Source: Synergistaceae bacterium
GTDB lineage: Bacteria; Synergistota; Synergistia; Synergistales; Aminobacteriaceae
Assembly (NCBI GenBank): GCA_031289165.1
Contig: JAITPZ010000041.1
Coordinates: 1-14,655, forward strand
DNA: 14,655 nucleotides
Reading direction: 5' to 3'
Shown: in pieces, positions 13,548-14,655 of the stretch
How the letters are laid out: every line of letters begins with the position of its first letter
Numbering within the stretch: the stretch's first letter is position 1
Translations under genes and position numbers: made by a program
Notes under the pieces: generated by a model
Database searches by the model: none
Told to the model about the DNA's origin: nothing
Seen by the model: only the letters and a program-made list of their open reading frames with translations

Positions 13548-13567
13548 GGCTCAACCTATTTTTTCCA
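13535..13567. repeat. 12-bp direct repeat spanning the binding-protein stop and permease start
   Basis: CTATTTTTTCCA occurs at 13535-13546 and 13556-13567, a 21-bp period. On the coding strand, TGGAAAAAATAG first encodes W-K-K-stop of the binding protein, then forms part of the permease start region. It looks like a small duplication at the gene junction. Confidence 0.6.
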
Positions 13568-14655
13568 GCGAATTCCCTCGGTGTACGCCCTGATTTCGTA
13601 GGGATCCAGATTGACGTTGTCCAGCTTCCCGCTGACAGCCGAGAGGTTTGCGTACCAGGAAATCGGAAGCACCGGCAGCTCCGCCTGAAGAATAGCCATA
13701 ATGCTCGAACGTGCTTTGGAGGCGCTCTCAGGGTCGAAGGCCTCCATGTAAGCGTTAATCAACGATTGCACCGCGTCGGATCGCCAGTTCATGGCGCCCA
13801 TGGGATCGCGGGGCTCTCCGAAATCCGCCGCGATGTTGCCGATGGGATCGGGAACCAGGCTGTAGTTGCGCCCCAGCAGAGCGCTTTGCAGCGTCCCGTC
13901 GTTGTGTCGGGAGACGATGACCGACGCGTTGTCCACCGCGATAGAAACCCTGATGCCGACGTTCGCCAGTTGCTGCTGGATTGCCTGCGCAACCACCGGA
14001 AGGTCGGGCCTGACCGAATAGGTCAAAATCTCGAAGGCGAACTCCTGACCGTCTTTCTCAAGCACGCCCTCCTTATTTGGCTTCCAGCCCGCTTGCAGAA
14101 AAAGCTCTTTCGCTTTTTCAGGGTTGTACTCCAGAGGAGGCAGGCTTCTGTCGTGCCAGGGCGTCAGGTCCGCCAGCAGTTGCGTGGCTGCAAGGCCCGC
14201 CTCCTTATGGATCGCCTGGGCGATTCCCCTGCGGTCAATACACAGGGAGACGGCCTGTCGCAGCTCGGCACTGGCGAAAACAGGCAGGCCCGAGTTCACT
14301 ATCAGGGAGCGGACACGAGGCAACAGGTGGCTCACAACCCCAACGCCGGTCCTTTTAGCCTCCTGCTCCAGATATTGCGCGGACTCTGCCGGCAGGTCGA
14401 TCACAATGTGTCCTTCCCCCGACTCCGCCATCATGGCGCGTGTTTCAGGATTGGGAACAGCGAGGTATTGCGCTTTGGAAATCCGCGCTTTCTCCCCCCA
14501 GTAACCATCAAAAGAGGAGAAGTCGAAAACGGTGTTCCCCTGTTGCGAGTCCAGCCTGTAAAAACCCGTTCCTGTGAGTTTGACGCAATTGCCTTTTGCG
14601 TCGAACGCCGATGAGGCCAGAATGGCCGTGGAGGACGTCGCCAGATACCAGGGAA
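13556..14655 (-). CDS. Nickel/peptide-type ABC substrate-binding protein (partial, N-terminus outside window)
   Basis: The C-terminal 365 residues of a family-5 periplasmic solute-binding protein (DppA/NikA/OppA type). The frame is open to the right edge of the window, so the start and signal peptide lie beyond it. Visible family features are TGTGFYRLDS, the FDGYWGEKARISK stretch, the AVSLCIDRRGIAQAI helix typical of this fold, YNPEKAKELFLQAGW, and a C-terminal SWYANLSAV with a WKK end. It captures the substrate in the periplasm and delivers it to the permeases encoded just downstream (8-nt gap). Nickel, a metal-chelate or a peptide are all possible; the ligand pocket cannot be assigned by eye. 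An internal ATG near 14434 is not the true start, since the typical sequence continues upstream. Confidence 0.93.
   Translation of the reverse strand, partial: PWYLATSSTAILASSAFDAKGNCVKLTGTGFYRLDSQQGNTVFDFSSFDGYWGEKARISKAQYLAVPNPETRAMMAESGEGHIVIDLPAESAQYLEQEAKRTGVGVVSHLLPRVRSLIVNSGLPVFASAELRQAVSLCIDRRGIAQAIHKEAGLAATQLLADLTPWHDRSLPPLEYNPEKAKELFLQAGWKPNKEGVLEKDGQEFAFEILTYSVRPDLPVVAQAIQQQLANVGIRVSIAVDNASVIVSRHNDGTLQSALLGRNYSLVPDPIGNIAADFGEPRDPMGAMNWRSDAVQSLINAYMEAFDPESASKARSSIMAILQAELPVLPISWYANLSAVSGKLDNVNLDPYEIRAYTEGIRWKK

Overview
The window joins two unrelated blocks of genes through a stretch of decayed sequence. It is moderately GC-rich with AT-rich islands, and several genes appear to use TTG starts placed by strong Shine-Dalgarno (SD) sequences. 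A Trb-type conjugation machine and periplasmic-type binding proteins point to a diderm (Gram-negative-type) bacterium. I cannot name the species from sequence alone.

Block 1 (1-4626, all minus strand) is part of a conjugative mating-pair-formation operon in the order trbB-trbC-trbD-trbE. It encodes the VirB11-type ATPase, the pilin, the VirB3-like membrane protein and the VirB4-type ATPase. The trbB, trbC and trbE leaders share a purine-rich element, and hairpins of one design lie after trbD and after trbE.

Block 2 (4627-8052) looks like a replication/maintenance module. Rightwards it holds a small ribbon-helix-helix-like (RHH-like) protein, an AlpA/MerR-type helix-turn-helix protein, a winged-helix replication-initiator-like protein and a DnaC/DnaI-type helicase loader. 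The last three are tightly coupled by ATGA overlaps. A second RHH-like gene, about 51% identical to the first, faces back from the far end, so the two paralogues bracket the module. Each paralogue reads as two RHH-like halves in one chain. The initiator gene carries in-phase 42-bp repeats, a 20-bp near-palindrome and an A-rich tract between its two domains, followed by the loader gene. This recalls the O-ori-P layout of phage lambda and is the most interesting hypothesis here.

Block 3 (8053-9369) is junction or graveyard sequence. It holds a minus-strand remnant of a metal/siderophore-type ABC substrate-binding protein with two in-frame stops, an AT-rich stretch with several inverted repeats, and a plus-strand remnant of a DppC/NikC-type permease. 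That permease has one nonsense codon and is cut off where the next gene ends. No transposase or integrase is recognisable.

Block 4 (9370-14655, minus strand) is an apparently intact nickel/peptide-type ABC importer operon: binding protein (5' end beyond the window), two permeases, two ATPases, then a SAM-dependent methyltransferase. The genes overlap or nearly abut, implying one transcript. The methyltransferase suggests a methylated metal-binding ligand or another accessory role, but the substrate cannot be read from the sequence.

No tRNA, rRNA or CRISPR array was seen.
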